From CBDBJQ01 sp965206405 (GTDB taxonomy: Bacteria > Pseudomonadota > Alphaproteobacteria > UBA8366): a DNA stretch of 64,000 nucleotides. The translations under genes were made by a program, and so were the position numbers. A model generated the notes under the pieces. That model searched no databases, was not told the DNA's origin, and saw nothing but the letters and a program-made list of their open reading frames with translations. Positions 1 through 8,230 of this stretch are shown in pieces; position 1 is the stretch's first letter; every line of letters starts with the position of its first letter. The stretch spans positions 930,001 through 994,000 of the forward strand of contig CBDBJQ010000006.1 of the NCBI GenBank assembly GCA_965206405.1. The letters run 5' to 3'.

Positions 1-1
1 A

Positions 2-334
2 CCGGCGGTGGTGCAGCTGCAACAGGCGGGGCATCGGGTCGTTGGGCCTTTGCCCGCCGATTCCCTGTTCCATCAACAGGCCCGGGAGATCTATGATACC
101 GTCCTGTGTATGTATCACGACCAAGCGTTGATCCCGCTCAAGACCATCAACTTTTCGCAAGGGGTAAATACCACCCTCGGCCTGCCTTTTGTCCGCACCT
201 CGCCGGACCATGGCACGGCATTCGACATCGCCGGCAGTGGCACTGCCGATGCGGCTAGCCTTGTTGCTGCGATCCGGCTCGCCGATGTAATGGCGCGAAA
301 CCGGTCTATGGCACAGAGCCGGGCTGTGGCATAG
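2..334 (+). CDS. pdxA: 4-hydroxythreonine-4-phosphate dehydrogenase, 3' part
   Basis: This is the C-terminal part of PdxA, which oxidises 4-phosphohydroxy-L-threonine in the cytoplasmic pyridoxal-phosphate pathway. The reading frame is open through the left window edge, so the start is missing and only about 110 residues are visible. The visible part carries the family's metal-binding histidine segment MYHDQALIPLKT and the C-terminal signature DHGTAFDIAGSG. The gene lies directly upstream of ksgA with about 20 bp between them, the usual pdxA-ksgA pairing of proteobacteria. Its last codons and stop fall in an 18-bp-period duplication. Confidence 0.93.
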   Translation, partial: PAVVQLQQAGHRVVGPLPADSLFHQQAREIYDTVLCMYHDQALIPLKTINFSQGVNTTLGLPFVRTSPDHGTAFDIAGSGTADAASLVAAIRLADVMARNRSMAQSRAVA

Positions 335-345
335 AGCCGGGCTGT
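315..345 (+). repeat. Two-copy short direct repeat at the pdxA stop
   Basis: The 13-mer agagccgggctgt occurs at 315-327 and 333-345, an 18-bp period. The pdxA stop codon lies between the copies, so the last residues of PdxA come from the first copy. It is one of many short duplications in this window. Confidence 0.8.
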
Positions 346-354
346 ATCTCAGGT

Positions 355-1254
355 GTGACCACGGACAGCGACGCTTCTCTGGATCCGGTGCGGCAGGCAA
401 TCGAGCGGCTGCCTCCTCTGCGCGAGACGATCGCGGCTTCCGGCCTGTCGGCCCGCAAGTCGCTCGGCCAGCACTTTCTTCTCGATCTGAACCTGACCCA
501 GCGCATTGCCCGCGCAGCCTCGCATCGCACCGAAGGCACGATCGTCGAGATCGGCCCGGGGCCGGGCGGCCTGACCCGCGCTCTCCTTGCCACGGGAGCG
601 CCGCGTGTCATTGCGATCGAACGCGACCGGCGGTGTTTGCCGGCTCTCGCTTCCCTGGTCGAGGCTTCCGCCGGGCGGTTGCGCGTGGTCGAAGAAGACG
701 CTCGCCGGATCGATCTCGAGTCACTCGGCCCGGCGCCCCGCAGTATCGTCGCCAACCTGCCATACAACGTGGCGGCCCGCCTGCTCGTGAGGTGGCTCGC
801 CCAGGCGGACTCCTTTGCCGAGATGATCCTGATGTTCCAGCGGGAAGTAGCCGACCGGATTGTCGCTACGCCCGGCAGCAAGATCTATGGCCGACTGTCG
901 GTGATCTGCAATTGGTGCTGTCATACCCGCAAGCTATTCGAGGTTCCCGCACGGGCCTTCACACCGGTACCGAAGGTGGATGCGGGCGTGGTTTCGCTGA
1001 CACCGCAGCGCCGTCTGCCGAAACCAGCCTTCGCCACTCTCGAGGCTGTCACCGCTGCCGCTTTCGGCCAGCGCCGCAAGACTCTACGACGCGCGCTTGC
1101 AACCCTTCCTGTCGACGCAGACCAACTTCTCTCAGCGGCGGAAATCGACGGCGGCCGCCGAGCCGAGACGCTGGCGGTCGAGGAGTTTGCCCGCCTGGCG
1201 CGGGCTTTCGAGGAAACTGGCGCTGCGCCCGACGCTGCAACCGAAAGGCAATGA
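355..1254 (+). CDS. rsmA: 16S rRNA dimethyladenosine transferase RsmA/KsgA
   Basis: This enzyme dimethylates two adjacent adenosines in helix 45 of 16S rRNA, using S-adenosylmethionine, during small-subunit maturation. Visible family motifs are the N-terminal GQHFLLD, the SAM-binding VEIGPGPGGLT, and the catalytic NLPYNVAA (the N-x-P-Y type of adenine N6-methyltransferases). At 299 residues it is slightly longer than the E. coli protein. The start is GTG and the ribosome-binding site in front of it is weak. It follows pdxA closely and is convergent with gmk, whose stop lies 3 bp past the ksgA stop. Confidence 0.95.
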   Translation: MTTDSDASLDPVRQAIERLPPLRETIAASGLSARKSLGQHFLLDLNLTQRIARAASHRTEGTIVEIGPGPGGLTRALLATGAPRVIAIERDRRCLPALASLVEASAGRLRVVEEDARRIDLESLGPAPRSIVANLPYNVAARLLVRWLAQADSFAEMILMFQREVADRIVATPGSKIYGRLSVICNWCCHTRKLFEVPARAFTPVPKVDAGVVSLTPQRRLPKPAFATLEAVTAAAFGQRRKTLRRALATLPVDADQLLSAAEIDGGRRAETLAVEEFARLARAFEETGAAPDAATERQ

Positions 1255-1278
1255 TGTCAGGGAGACGAGCCTGACATC
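1253..1278 (+). terminator. Possible bidirectional hairpin between ksgA and gmk
   Basis: Perfect 9-bp arms, gatgtcagg and cctgacatc, are separated by an 8-nt loop. They lie over the two convergent stop codons. The plus-strand side is followed only by TTCTC, so a strong U-tract is absent. It could end both transcripts; the call rests on structure and position alone. Confidence 0.4.
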
Positions 1279-1949
1279 TTCTCGATCAGGGCCGGCAGAC
1301 CAGATCGGCGCTGACGCCGGAGGCGTTCGGCGTTGAGAATCGCGGTTGCGTCGGCAACCGTCTGTTTGAGGGTGTGGTTGACGATCACGAAATCGTAATC
1401 ACTGCAATGAGCGATCTCTGCCGGCGCGTTGCGCATGCGCTCGGCGATGACTTCCGGCGAATCCTGGCCGCGCGCCGTCAGCCGGCGCTCGAGTTCGGCC
1501 ATCGACGGCGGCAGGATGAACAGGCTGACGGCATCGTCGTGGAGTTTTTCGGTCAACTGCCGCGCGCCATGCCACTCGACTTCGAACAGGATATCTCTGC
1601 CGGCCTCGATGCTTTCGAGGACGTCGCCCTTTGGCGTGCCGTAGTAGTGGCCGAATACTTCGGCTGTTTCGAGAAACCGGCCGCTTTCGTCGCCTTCACG
1701 GAATGTGTTGCGGTCGATGAAGAAATAGTCCTTGCCTTCGATCTCTTTGGGTCGCTGGGGGCGTGTCGTTACCGAGACGGAGAGGGAAATGTTGCTTTCG
1801 TGCTCAATGATGCTCCGGGTGACGGTGGTTTTTCCTGTACCGGAGGCCGAGGAGATGATGAACAGGAGGCCACGCCGCGCTTCGTCGATGAGCGGCTCCT
1901 CTACGAACCCGCCAGGTCGCTCCCGCGTACCGCTACTCACTGTTGTCAT
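1257..1949 (-). CDS. gmk: Guanylate kinase
   Basis: Guanylate kinase phosphorylates GMP (and dGMP) to GDP with ATP in the cytoplasm. The protein has 230 residues, close to the usual 205-220, with about 25 extra residues before the first strand. The P-loop reads SASGTGKTT, where most members have GPSGVGKGT. The GMP-binding segment includes SVTTRPQRPKEIEGKDYFF and ends near YYGTPK, and the lid contains RLTARGQDS. In many alphaproteobacteria gmk follows mltG-yicC; here yicC is absent and a GPP34-family gene lies upstream on the same strand, 115 bp away. Confidence 0.95.
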   Translation of the reverse strand: MTTVSSGTRERPGGFVEEPLIDEARRGLLFIISSASGTGKTTVTRSIIEHESNISLSVSVTTRPQRPKEIEGKDYFFIDRNTFREGDESGRFLETAEVFGHYYGTPKGDVLESIEAGRDILFEVEWHGARQLTEKLHDDAVSLFILPPSMAELERRLTARGQDSPEVIAERMRNAPAEIAHCSDYDFVIVNHTLKQTVADATAILNAERLRRQRRSGLPALIEKMSGSSP

Positions 1950-1989
1950 TGCAAGATTGTCATTGCGGGGAGATTTTGCGGGGAGATTT
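1943..1989 (+). repeat. Short duplications upstream of gmk
   Basis: Two different two-copy repeats follow one another: ttgtcattgc at 1943-1952 and 1957-1966, and gcggggagattt at 1965-1976 and 1978-1989. They cover the gmk start and the leader before it, so they may affect translation initiation. Confidence 0.7.
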
Positions 1990-2064
1990 GCGGGTCCCGT
2001 CCGTCCGCGGCCTGCAATGAGCCATTGCCGGTGAATATCACGTCGGTCAGGACAGTCGCGCCGG

Positions 2065-2712
2065 TCAGAGTGGGGTTACCATCGTCGAGATGGAGACGCG
2101 GATTTCCTGGATCGTATTGCGCACTTCCTGGCCGATCAGATCCATCTTTGCGATCTGTTCCAGGCGTGGCCGGACACTCTCCACTTCCCGATTGTCGAGG
2201 ATGACGTTGATCAGTTCACAGGCGTGCATGAGGCTGACGATGACGATGTCTCGCGGGTCCGGAATTTCGTCGCTGAACAGGACGTTCTTCAGTCGACGTA
2301 TGATCTCGCGCTGCTCGGTGCCGTTGATCATCGGGTAGCGACGGGTCTCGAAAACCCAGAGGAACTTGCCCTCGACCTTCTTGAGGATGCCCTTCTCGAC
2401 CAGTCGGCCGATCAGCTTGCCTTCGAGTTCGGTGGCGTTGCGGGTGATCTCCTGGACCCAGAACGCTGTCGATTTGTCTTCCTCTGACTCGGCAATCCTG
2501 GAGAGAATATCGTCGAAAATATCGTCGCCCATCGGAGTCTTGTCGACGACGAACAGCCGGTCGGGGTCGGTATCGATTTTGTCAGTCAGCGCCAGATCCA
2601 TCAGGATACTGCCGCTGATCACGTATCCGATGTTGATGCTAGGGCCGTAGACGAAGGTTCCTTCTTCATCGTCCAGAAACAACAACAGGATTTCTTCGGA
2701 GATCGTCAGCAT
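2065..2712 (-). CDS. GPP34 (GOLPH3/Vps74-like) family protein
   Basis: This 215-residue protein resembles the GPP34 domain family, named for the eukaryotic Golgi phosphoprotein 3, a PI4P-binding adaptor. The start MLTISEEILLLFLDDEEGTF, then GYVISGSILMDLALTDKI, and a helical repeat of L/I-rich segments with GKLIGRLVEKGILKKVEGKFLWVF, follow the family pattern. There is no signal peptide or membrane helix. Bacterial members are poorly characterised and a membrane-lipid adaptor role is only an analogy. The ATG is preceded by AAGGGA at about 9 nt. It may be cotranscribed with gmk downstream. Confidence 0.7.
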   Translation of the reverse strand: MLTISEEILLLFLDDEEGTFVYGPSINIGYVISGSILMDLALTDKIDTDPDRLFVVDKTPMGDDIFDDILSRIAESEEDKSTAFWVQEITRNATELEGKLIGRLVEKGILKKVEGKFLWVFETRRYPMINGTEQREIIRRLKNVLFSDEIPDPRDIVIVSLMHACELINVILDNREVESVRPRLEQIAKMDLIGQEVRNTIQEIRVSISTMVTPL

Positions 2713-2907
2713 GCTGTGAAGTCCCTTGTCTGAAGAGTTTCCCGTCTGATCACCCGGTCTGATCGTCAGATCTGGTTATTCGGCGGGGCTTCTATAGCGA
2801 ATACGCAGGAATTTCTCCACAGCCAACGAGAAAACCGGCGGGAAAGCGGCTCCGATATCCGCCGCTCCAATATTTACCACGCCGCGGACACCACGGACGC
2901 CGCAGCG

Positions 2908-3666
2908 TCAGCGGGTCAGGAAACCACCGTCTGCAACAATGATGATGCCGGTGACGTAAGCTGCCATGTCGGAGGCGAGAAACACGGCCGGCCCAACTAT
3001 GTCTTCCGGTTGGCCAAGGCGTTTGATGGCCAGGCGGCGCTTGAAATCCTCGACGATCTCGGGCTTTCCGGTGCGCATATCCTCGTTCAGGGGTGTCTCG
3101 ATGAGGCCGGGGCCGATTGCGTTGACCCGGACACCGTCGGGCCCGAGTTCGGAGGCCAGCGCCTTGGTGAAATTGAGCACGCCGCCCTTGGAGGCGGTGT
3201 AAGCGACGGAGTTCGGCGTATGCACGAAGGACTGAATGGAGCCGATATTGATGATCCGCCCCTGGTTAACCCGCAGCTGGTCCATGAAGGCGTGCGTGAC
3301 ATTGAAGACGCCGGTCAGGTTGACATCGACGATGAAATGCCAGTCTTCCTCAATCGTATCCGAGGTGACGTGGTTGCGTCGCACGACGCCGGCGCAGTTG
3401 ACCAGCACGGAGATGGCGCCGATCTTCGATTCCACCTGCTGGGCAAGATCGCGGCAGGCTTTGGTATCGGTGACGTCGAGCTTGAAACTCCAGGCCTCGC
3501 CGCCGGCCTCGGTAACCATGCGCGCGGTTTCAGCGGCGTTATCGAGGTTGATATCGACGGCGATGACCTTGGCGCCAGCTTCCGCATAACCTTTGGTGAT
3601 CGCCCGGCCAATGCCGGAGCCGCCGCCGGTAACGACGGCGAGATGCCCGTTCAACAACCCGCCCAT
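2908..3666 (-). CDS. SDR-family NAD(P)-dependent oxidoreductase
   Basis: This is a classical short-chain dehydrogenase of 252 residues. The cofactor-binding TGGGSGIG motif is near residue 13, followed by VNCAGV in place of NNAG, a catalytic serine in NIGSIQS, and the catalytic YTASK. The acidic residue after strand 2 (VIAVDIN) suggests NAD preference. The C-terminal VTGIIIVADGGFLTR matches gluconate or 3-ketoacyl reductase-like members. The substrate cannot be read from the sequence. Its start overlaps the stop of the upstream secreted-protein gene by 16 bp, so the two are probably cotranscribed. Confidence 0.9.
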   Translation of the reverse strand: MGGLLNGHLAVVTGGGSGIGRAITKGYAEAGAKVIAVDINLDNAAETARMVTEAGGEAWSFKLDVTDTKACRDLAQQVESKIGAISVLVNCAGVVRRNHVTSDTIEEDWHFIVDVNLTGVFNVTHAFMDQLRVNQGRIINIGSIQSFVHTPNSVAYTASKGGVLNFTKALASELGPDGVRVNAIGPGLIETPLNEDMRTGKPEIVEDFKRRLAIKRLGQPEDIVGPAVFLASDMAAYVTGIIIVADGGFLTR

Positions 3667-5060
3667 TTCCTGATAACCCCTGTTTTGATTGTGTTTTCGG
3701 AACCAACAAGACCAGTTTGCGATGCCATTCGCAAGGCGGAGTCTCGATCCTCATCCCGGCTTCCGGTCCGGTTTTCAGCTCGATCCTCGGCAAGAATTTT
3801 GGTGAAGCGTCGGACAAGAGGGTCGAAAAATTCGACATCGCCGGGCTGGACGGCGCGCAGCGAAATCCGCTGCAGGATATCGTGATAGAGCGTATCGCCG
3901 TCCCACCAATGGAACGCGATCATCCGGACAGCGGGCGGCTTGAAGGTTGGAAACGTGTTGTAGTCAGCGCCCGGAGGGCCATCCGTACCGGGGAGTTGGC
4001 GCCGTTCACCAAGCCTTCCGTGGAAGGTGTAGAACGCGTCCGACGGCGGCAGGAACCGAAGCGGCGGGTCGATTTCCCGCGCGGGATCGGTGACGTCGTC
4101 GGCAGCGAGAAGCGGCTTTGACTGACCGAGAACAAGCCAGGGCACGGTATCCGGGTTCATGTATCCCACTGCCCGGCGGTGAAGCCGTTCCGGGCGGTGG
4201 GGATAGAGCTCGTTGGACCAGATCGCCACATCGACCCCGACCCGTCCGTCCGGGGCTAAGCGCAGCCTGCCGTTGCCGCCGGCATCGGCGAGGATGTAGC
4301 TGCGCGCGTAGTTGTGCTGCTGGAAGATCGCGGCTCTCGGCTGTTGTCGGGCATCGAGAGCCAGGGTGACATCGATGTAGTGATCGAGCTGGTGCCAGTC
4401 CTCAAGGCGTCCCGCGAGATCGAGGAAAAGGGCTACCGGGGCCGGGATCCCGGCTGGAAGCCCCGAGTGGCGGAAGACCAGGGTATAGGAGAGGAACTGC
4501 CAGGGTGTATCGTCGAAAGGCACCACCGCCTTTTCGATGCGGCCGTAGACGGCCATGCGTGCGGGTTTGCCGGCAGGCCGGTGGGTGAACACGACCCCGG
4601 GGCGCCGGCGATGGGCATTGAGGATCCTCTGGTCAACGGCATCGGAGATCACCTTGCCCTTTTCATCCGTCAATCGCCCCTCGGCGATGTAATCGTGATA
4701 GAAGTCGATCGGCCCCTCGCTCTCGTCGGACAGGAAGAAACGCGGCCGGAACCGGTGCAGCAGTGCCTGTTCTCCGGAGTCGGGGATCGCATCACGCGGT
4801 GGATTGCACGCATACCACTCGGCAAAACCGGGGTATTGCGAGAAGTTGAAATCGGATCCGGTACAGTCGGCGAATCCCGCCGCCAGTAGGCAGACAAGCG
4901 TGGTTGTGGCAAGACGGCGCCGGTTTCGGCCCGGTTTCGGGATAATGCTTGGCTTTGGGATGGGATGCCTCTGTAAAAATTCTAGGATGGGGGTTGAGAT
5001 CGAGATGGGAATTCTCCGTCTCGGTGTCCCAAGGCTTCTGCGGACTATATTGGACAACAT
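3651..5060 (-). CDS. Unrecognised secreted protein, weakly Vps62-like
   Basis: I do not recognise this 469-residue protein. A basic stretch (PGRNRRR) precedes a hydrophobic segment near residues 50-64 ending AAGFADC, so it is probably exported; the residues before that Cys do not form a good lipobox. The rest is rich in aromatic residues and histidines, with blocks such as RFRPRFFLSDESEGP, DWHQLDHYIDVTL, IFQQHNYARSY and FHWWDGDTLYHDI. The DW-H...H pattern faintly recalls Vps62-type domains, which is a guess. The start gives a long pre-signal region, but I see no better internal start. It is divergent from the AMP-ligase gene and overlaps the following SDR gene. Confidence 0.55.
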   Translation of the reverse strand: MLSNIVRRSLGTPRRRIPISISTPILEFLQRHPIPKPSIIPKPGRNRRRLATTTLVCLLAAGFADCTGSDFNFSQYPGFAEWYACNPPRDAIPDSGEQALLHRFRPRFFLSDESEGPIDFYHDYIAEGRLTDEKGKVISDAVDQRILNAHRRRPGVVFTHRPAGKPARMAVYGRIEKAVVPFDDTPWQFLSYTLVFRHSGLPAGIPAPVALFLDLAGRLEDWHQLDHYIDVTLALDARQQPRAAIFQQHNYARSYILADAGGNGRLRLAPDGRVGVDVAIWSNELYPHRPERLHRRAVGYMNPDTVPWLVLGQSKPLLAADDVTDPAREIDPPLRFLPPSDAFYTFHGRLGERRQLPGTDGPPGADYNTFPTFKPPAVRMIAFHWWDGDTLYHDILQRISLRAVQPGDVEFFDPLVRRFTKILAEDRAENRTGSRDEDRDSALRMASQTGLVGSENTIKTGVIRKWAGC

Positions 5061-5092
5061 GGTGGAAGCGAAGTGGCAGGAGGAGTGGGTCC

Positions 5093-7057
5093 ATGGCTGA
5101 GAGCGAGATCATCTGGCATCCGGAGGAAGCCTATACCGACTGTCGCATGCGCCAGTTTCTCGATCATCTCGGTCTCGCCGACATGGCTGAACTCCATGCC
5201 TGGACCGAAGAGAATCCGGCACGGTTCTGGGATGTGCTGATCCGCTTTCTCGATATCCGCTTCTACAAACCCTACGATCAGGTTCTCGATCTGTCCCGGG
5301 GAATCCAGTGGCCTGACTGGTGCCTGGGCGGTCGCACCAACGTTGTCTTGAATTGTCTCGACAAACACCGCGGCACGCCGATCTGGGACAAACTCTGGTT
5401 GTCCTGGGAGGGCGAGGACGGCGAGAAACGCAGTTTCACCTATGCGGAGTTCGACGCCGAGGTGTGTCGCTTTGCCGCGGCGCTTGAGGGGCGGGGATAC
5501 GGTCCCGGCGACACGATCGGCCTCTACATGCCGATGATTCCCGAGGCCTTCGTGGCACAGTTCGCGATCCTCAAGATCGGCGCCATCGTCGTGCCGCTGT
5601 TTTCGGGGTTTGGCCCGGAACCGTTGCGTATACGACTCGATGACTGTGTCGCTGCGGCTGTCGTCACCGCTGACGGCACGTTGCGGCGCGGTGCCTCGGT
5701 GGAGATGAAAAGCACGCTCGACACAGCGCTCGAGGACTGCCCCTCGGTGCGCGAGGTGTTTGTTGTCCGGCGTTTGGGCGACAGGGTGCCATGCGTGATG
5801 ACGGCGGGTCGCGACGTTTGGTGGCATGAATGCATCGCCGGAAAGCCAACGGAGATGCGGACACAAGAGCTCGAAGCCGAGACCCAGGGCTTTCTCGTCT
5901 ACACCTCGGGGACTACGGGCAAGCCCAAGGGTACGGTGGTCACCCATTGCGGCGCTGTAACGAAGATTGCCCTCGATGTCGGCCTCTGCTTCGACTTCCA
6001 GCCTTCCGATACGATGCTGTGGGTCAGCGATATGGGCTGGGTCGTGGGCGCTATGGCCTCTATTTCCTCGACCCTGCACGGCGGTAGCCTGGTCGCACTC
6101 GAGGGAACACCCGACTATCCCGACACCACGCGCCACTGGCGCGTCATGCATGAATACGGGGTCAGCTTCCTCGGCATCGCGCCGACAACAGTGCGCGGAA
6201 TGATGCGTTACGGCAATGAGGTCGACGGGTTCGATTTCTCGGCTTTGCGGATAATGGTCTCGACCGGCGAGCCCTGGACCCGAGATGCCTGGATATGGCT
6301 CTGGCAGAGGGTAGGCGGGAAACGGGTTCCGATTCTCAACTACACCGGCGGCACGGAATGCTTTGGCGGCATTGCCTCGGGGAATCTGATCGAATCGATC
6401 ACGCCAGGCTCCTTCAACGGCCCGGTCCCCGGCACCGGCGCCAGGATTCTGAGAGAAGACGGCTCGCCGACATCTCCCGGCGAGCTCGGCGAACTGGTCC
6501 AGACCCTGCCGTCGATCGGCAATACGCGAAGCCTGTGGAAAGACGATGATCTCTACATGGAGACTTACTGGTCGATGTTTGGGGACAAGTGGCGACAAGG
6601 GGACTGGGCGATGATCGACGAAGCCGGCTACTGGCACGTTGTCGGTCGCTCCGACGACACGCTGAATATCGCCGGTAAGCGCACCGGGCCAGCCGAGGTC
6701 GAAAGCGCGTTGATGGCAACGCGGCTGATTTCGGAGGCCGCCGTGATCGGCGTGCCCGATCCGGTCAAGGGCACCGCACTCTGTTGTGTCTGCGTGCCGA
6801 TGCCTGGCGTGTCGACGGAGGGATCGCTGCACAGGGAGCTGTCACAGGCCGTTGCCACTGCGCTCGGCCGCGCCTACAGGCCTCGCGACATTCACTTCGT
6901 GTCGGATCTGCCGAAGACCCGGAACATGAAGATCATGCGCCGGGTCGTGCGCACGGTGATTCTCGGCGATCCGGCCGGCGATCTGTCTGCGCTGGTCAAT
7001 CCCGAGGTGGTCGAGGAGTTGCGCCAGACTGTCGGCGGGAGCGGAGCTGCGCCTTAG
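5093..7057 (+). CDS. Acetyl-CoA-synthetase-like AMP-forming ligase
   Basis: This 654-residue protein belongs to the ANL superfamily and should adenylate a carboxylic acid and transfer it to CoA. Motif A3 reads YTSGTTGKPKGTVV, followed by DMGWVVGAM as in acetyl/propionyl-CoA synthetases. The A8-type region is GDWAMIDEAGYWHVVGRSDDTLNIAGKR, written here in outline, and the C-terminal PKTRNMKIMRR keeps the acylation lysine, although NM replaces the usual SG. Length matches acetyl-CoA synthetase. The ATG at 5093 is chosen because AGGAGG lies about 9 nt upstream; the frame stays open further 5'. The acid used cannot be told from sequence. Confidence 0.85.
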   Translation: MAESEIIWHPEEAYTDCRMRQFLDHLGLADMAELHAWTEENPARFWDVLIRFLDIRFYKPYDQVLDLSRGIQWPDWCLGGRTNVVLNCLDKHRGTPIWDKLWLSWEGEDGEKRSFTYAEFDAEVCRFAAALEGRGYGPGDTIGLYMPMIPEAFVAQFAILKIGAIVVPLFSGFGPEPLRIRLDDCVAAAVVTADGTLRRGASVEMKSTLDTALEDCPSVREVFVVRRLGDRVPCVMTAGRDVWWHECIAGKPTEMRTQELEAETQGFLVYTSGTTGKPKGTVVTHCGAVTKIALDVGLCFDFQPSDTMLWVSDMGWVVGAMASISSTLHGGSLVALEGTPDYPDTTRHWRVMHEYGVSFLGIAPTTVRGMMRYGNEVDGFDFSALRIMVSTGEPWTRDAWIWLWQRVGGKRVPILNYTGGTECFGGIASGNLIESITPGSFNGPVPGTGARILREDGSPTSPGELGELVQTLPSIGNTRSLWKDDDLYMETYWSMFGDKWRQGDWAMIDEAGYWHVVGRSDDTLNIAGKRTGPAEVESALMATRLISEAAVIGVPDPVKGTALCCVCVPMPGVSTEGSLHRELSQAVATALGRAYRPRDIHFVSDLPKTRNMKIMRRVVRTVILGDPAGDLSALVNPEVVEELRQTVGGSGAAP

Positions 7058-7104
7058 GTGCCCAGCCGGACGCCAGTAAGCCCGAGTGTCAGTAAGATTG
7101 GACG

Positions 7105-8124
7105 TCAGTAGGCCCGGGCGACGGCGAAGCTCGCTGTTTCTGCCAATGCATCCCGCGCCAGACTCGCCGGCAAGATCTCGAGCGCCTGGCAGGCGAGCGC
7201 ACTGTAATGCCCCGCGCGCTCGATCGTGGCGCTGAGTGCACCGGAACGCTCGAGAATTTCCCGGGCCCGCTCGAAATCCCCGTCCTCCTGGTCAAGATCG
7301 ACCAGCGTCCGGTGCCAGAACGCCCGCTCTTCCTCGCTGGCTTCCTTGATAGCGAGTGCCACCGGCAGGCTGACTTTTCCTTCCCTGAAGTCGTCGCCGA
7401 TCGTCTTCCCGAGCGCTTCCCGGTCGGCCCTGTAGTCGAGCGCGTCATCGACGAGCTGGAAGGCGATGCCGAGATCGAGGCCGAATTTTCCGAGCGCATC
7501 TTCGCAGTGCTGCGGCTGCTCGCCGAGCACAGCTCCGACCCGCGTTGCGGCCGCAAACAGCGCCGCTGTCTTTGCCTGGGCGGTCTCGAGGCAGGTGATT
7601 TCGGTGATGGTATCGTCGTTGCGGCTGAGCAGCTGCATGATTTCGCCTTCGGCGATTATGGCCGCAGCATCACTCAGGATCTTCAGCACTTTCAGATTGC
7701 CGTCCCCGACCATGAGCTGGAAGGCCCTGGAGAACAGGAAATCACCGACCAGCACCGGCGCTTCGTTTCCCCACAGGGCATTGGCGCTGGCCTGGCCGCG
7801 GCGAAGCTTGGAATTATCGACGATATCGTCGTGGAGGAGCGTTGCTGTGTGGATGAACTCGACACAGGCGGCCAGCGCGATATGCCGGTTCCCCTGATAT
7901 CCGGAGATTTGGGCGGAAGCGAGGGTCAGGGCCGGGCGAATCCGCTTGCCGCCGGCTGCGATGACATGCCCCGCGAGTTGCGGGATTAGCAGAATCTGGC
8001 TGTCCATCTTGTCGATGATCAGCTGATTGACCCGGTCGAGGTCGCTTGCAATCAGGTTATGGAGAGTGTCCAGGGAAGGTAGCGGATCGGGCGAGGTCAC
8101 CTGTGGGTTCGGAGGCGGTTTCAA
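7105..8124 (-). CDS. ispB: Long-chain trans-polyprenyl diphosphate synthase (octaprenyl type)
   Basis: This enzyme elongates farnesyl or geranyl diphosphate with isopentenyl diphosphate to make the ubiquinone side chain. Both aspartate-rich motifs are clear: LLHDDIVD (first) and QLVDDALDY (second), plus GGKRIRPAL near the N-terminus. I start at TTG 8124, which has GGAAGGGG about 8 nt upstream and gives 339 residues, the family's usual size. The frame extends to a TTG at 8190, but that would add a signal-like hydrophobic leader unexpected for this enzyme. Chain length (8 or 10 units) cannot be fixed by eye. Confidence 0.88.
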   Translation of the reverse strand: MKPPPNPQVTSPDPLPSLDTLHNLIASDLDRVNQLIIDKMDSQILLIPQLAGHVIAAGGKRIRPALTLASAQISGYQGNRHIALAACVEFIHTATLLHDDIVDNSKLRRGQASANALWGNEAPVLVGDFLFSRAFQLMVGDGNLKVLKILSDAAAIIAEGEIMQLLSRNDDTITEITCLETAQAKTAALFAAATRVGAVLGEQPQHCEDALGKFGLDLGIAFQLVDDALDYRADREALGKTIGDDFREGKVSLPVALAIKEASEEERAFWHRTLVDLDQEDGDFERAREILERSGALSATIERAGHYSALACQALEILPASLARDALAETASFAVARAY

Positions 8125-8230
8125 GTGGTCGGCCCCTTCCGTAGCAGATGTCGTCAGGACGAGTAAAGCATACAGGCCGAACAGGAACAATCAATCCGGC
8201 GGGCAATTGGGCGGGTAACCAGACGGACAA

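Noticed and set aside
5012..5060. A lipoprotein signal in the unknown secreted protein
   Set aside because: The cysteine is preceded by FAD, not by a lipobox such as L-A-G, and the leader before it is very long; a type I or uncertain signal is safer.
5045..6832. A minus-strand open frame of about 595 codons opposite the AMP-forming ligase
   Set aside because: The plus strand carries all ANL motifs and a good ribosome-binding site; the opposite frame lacks any family features.
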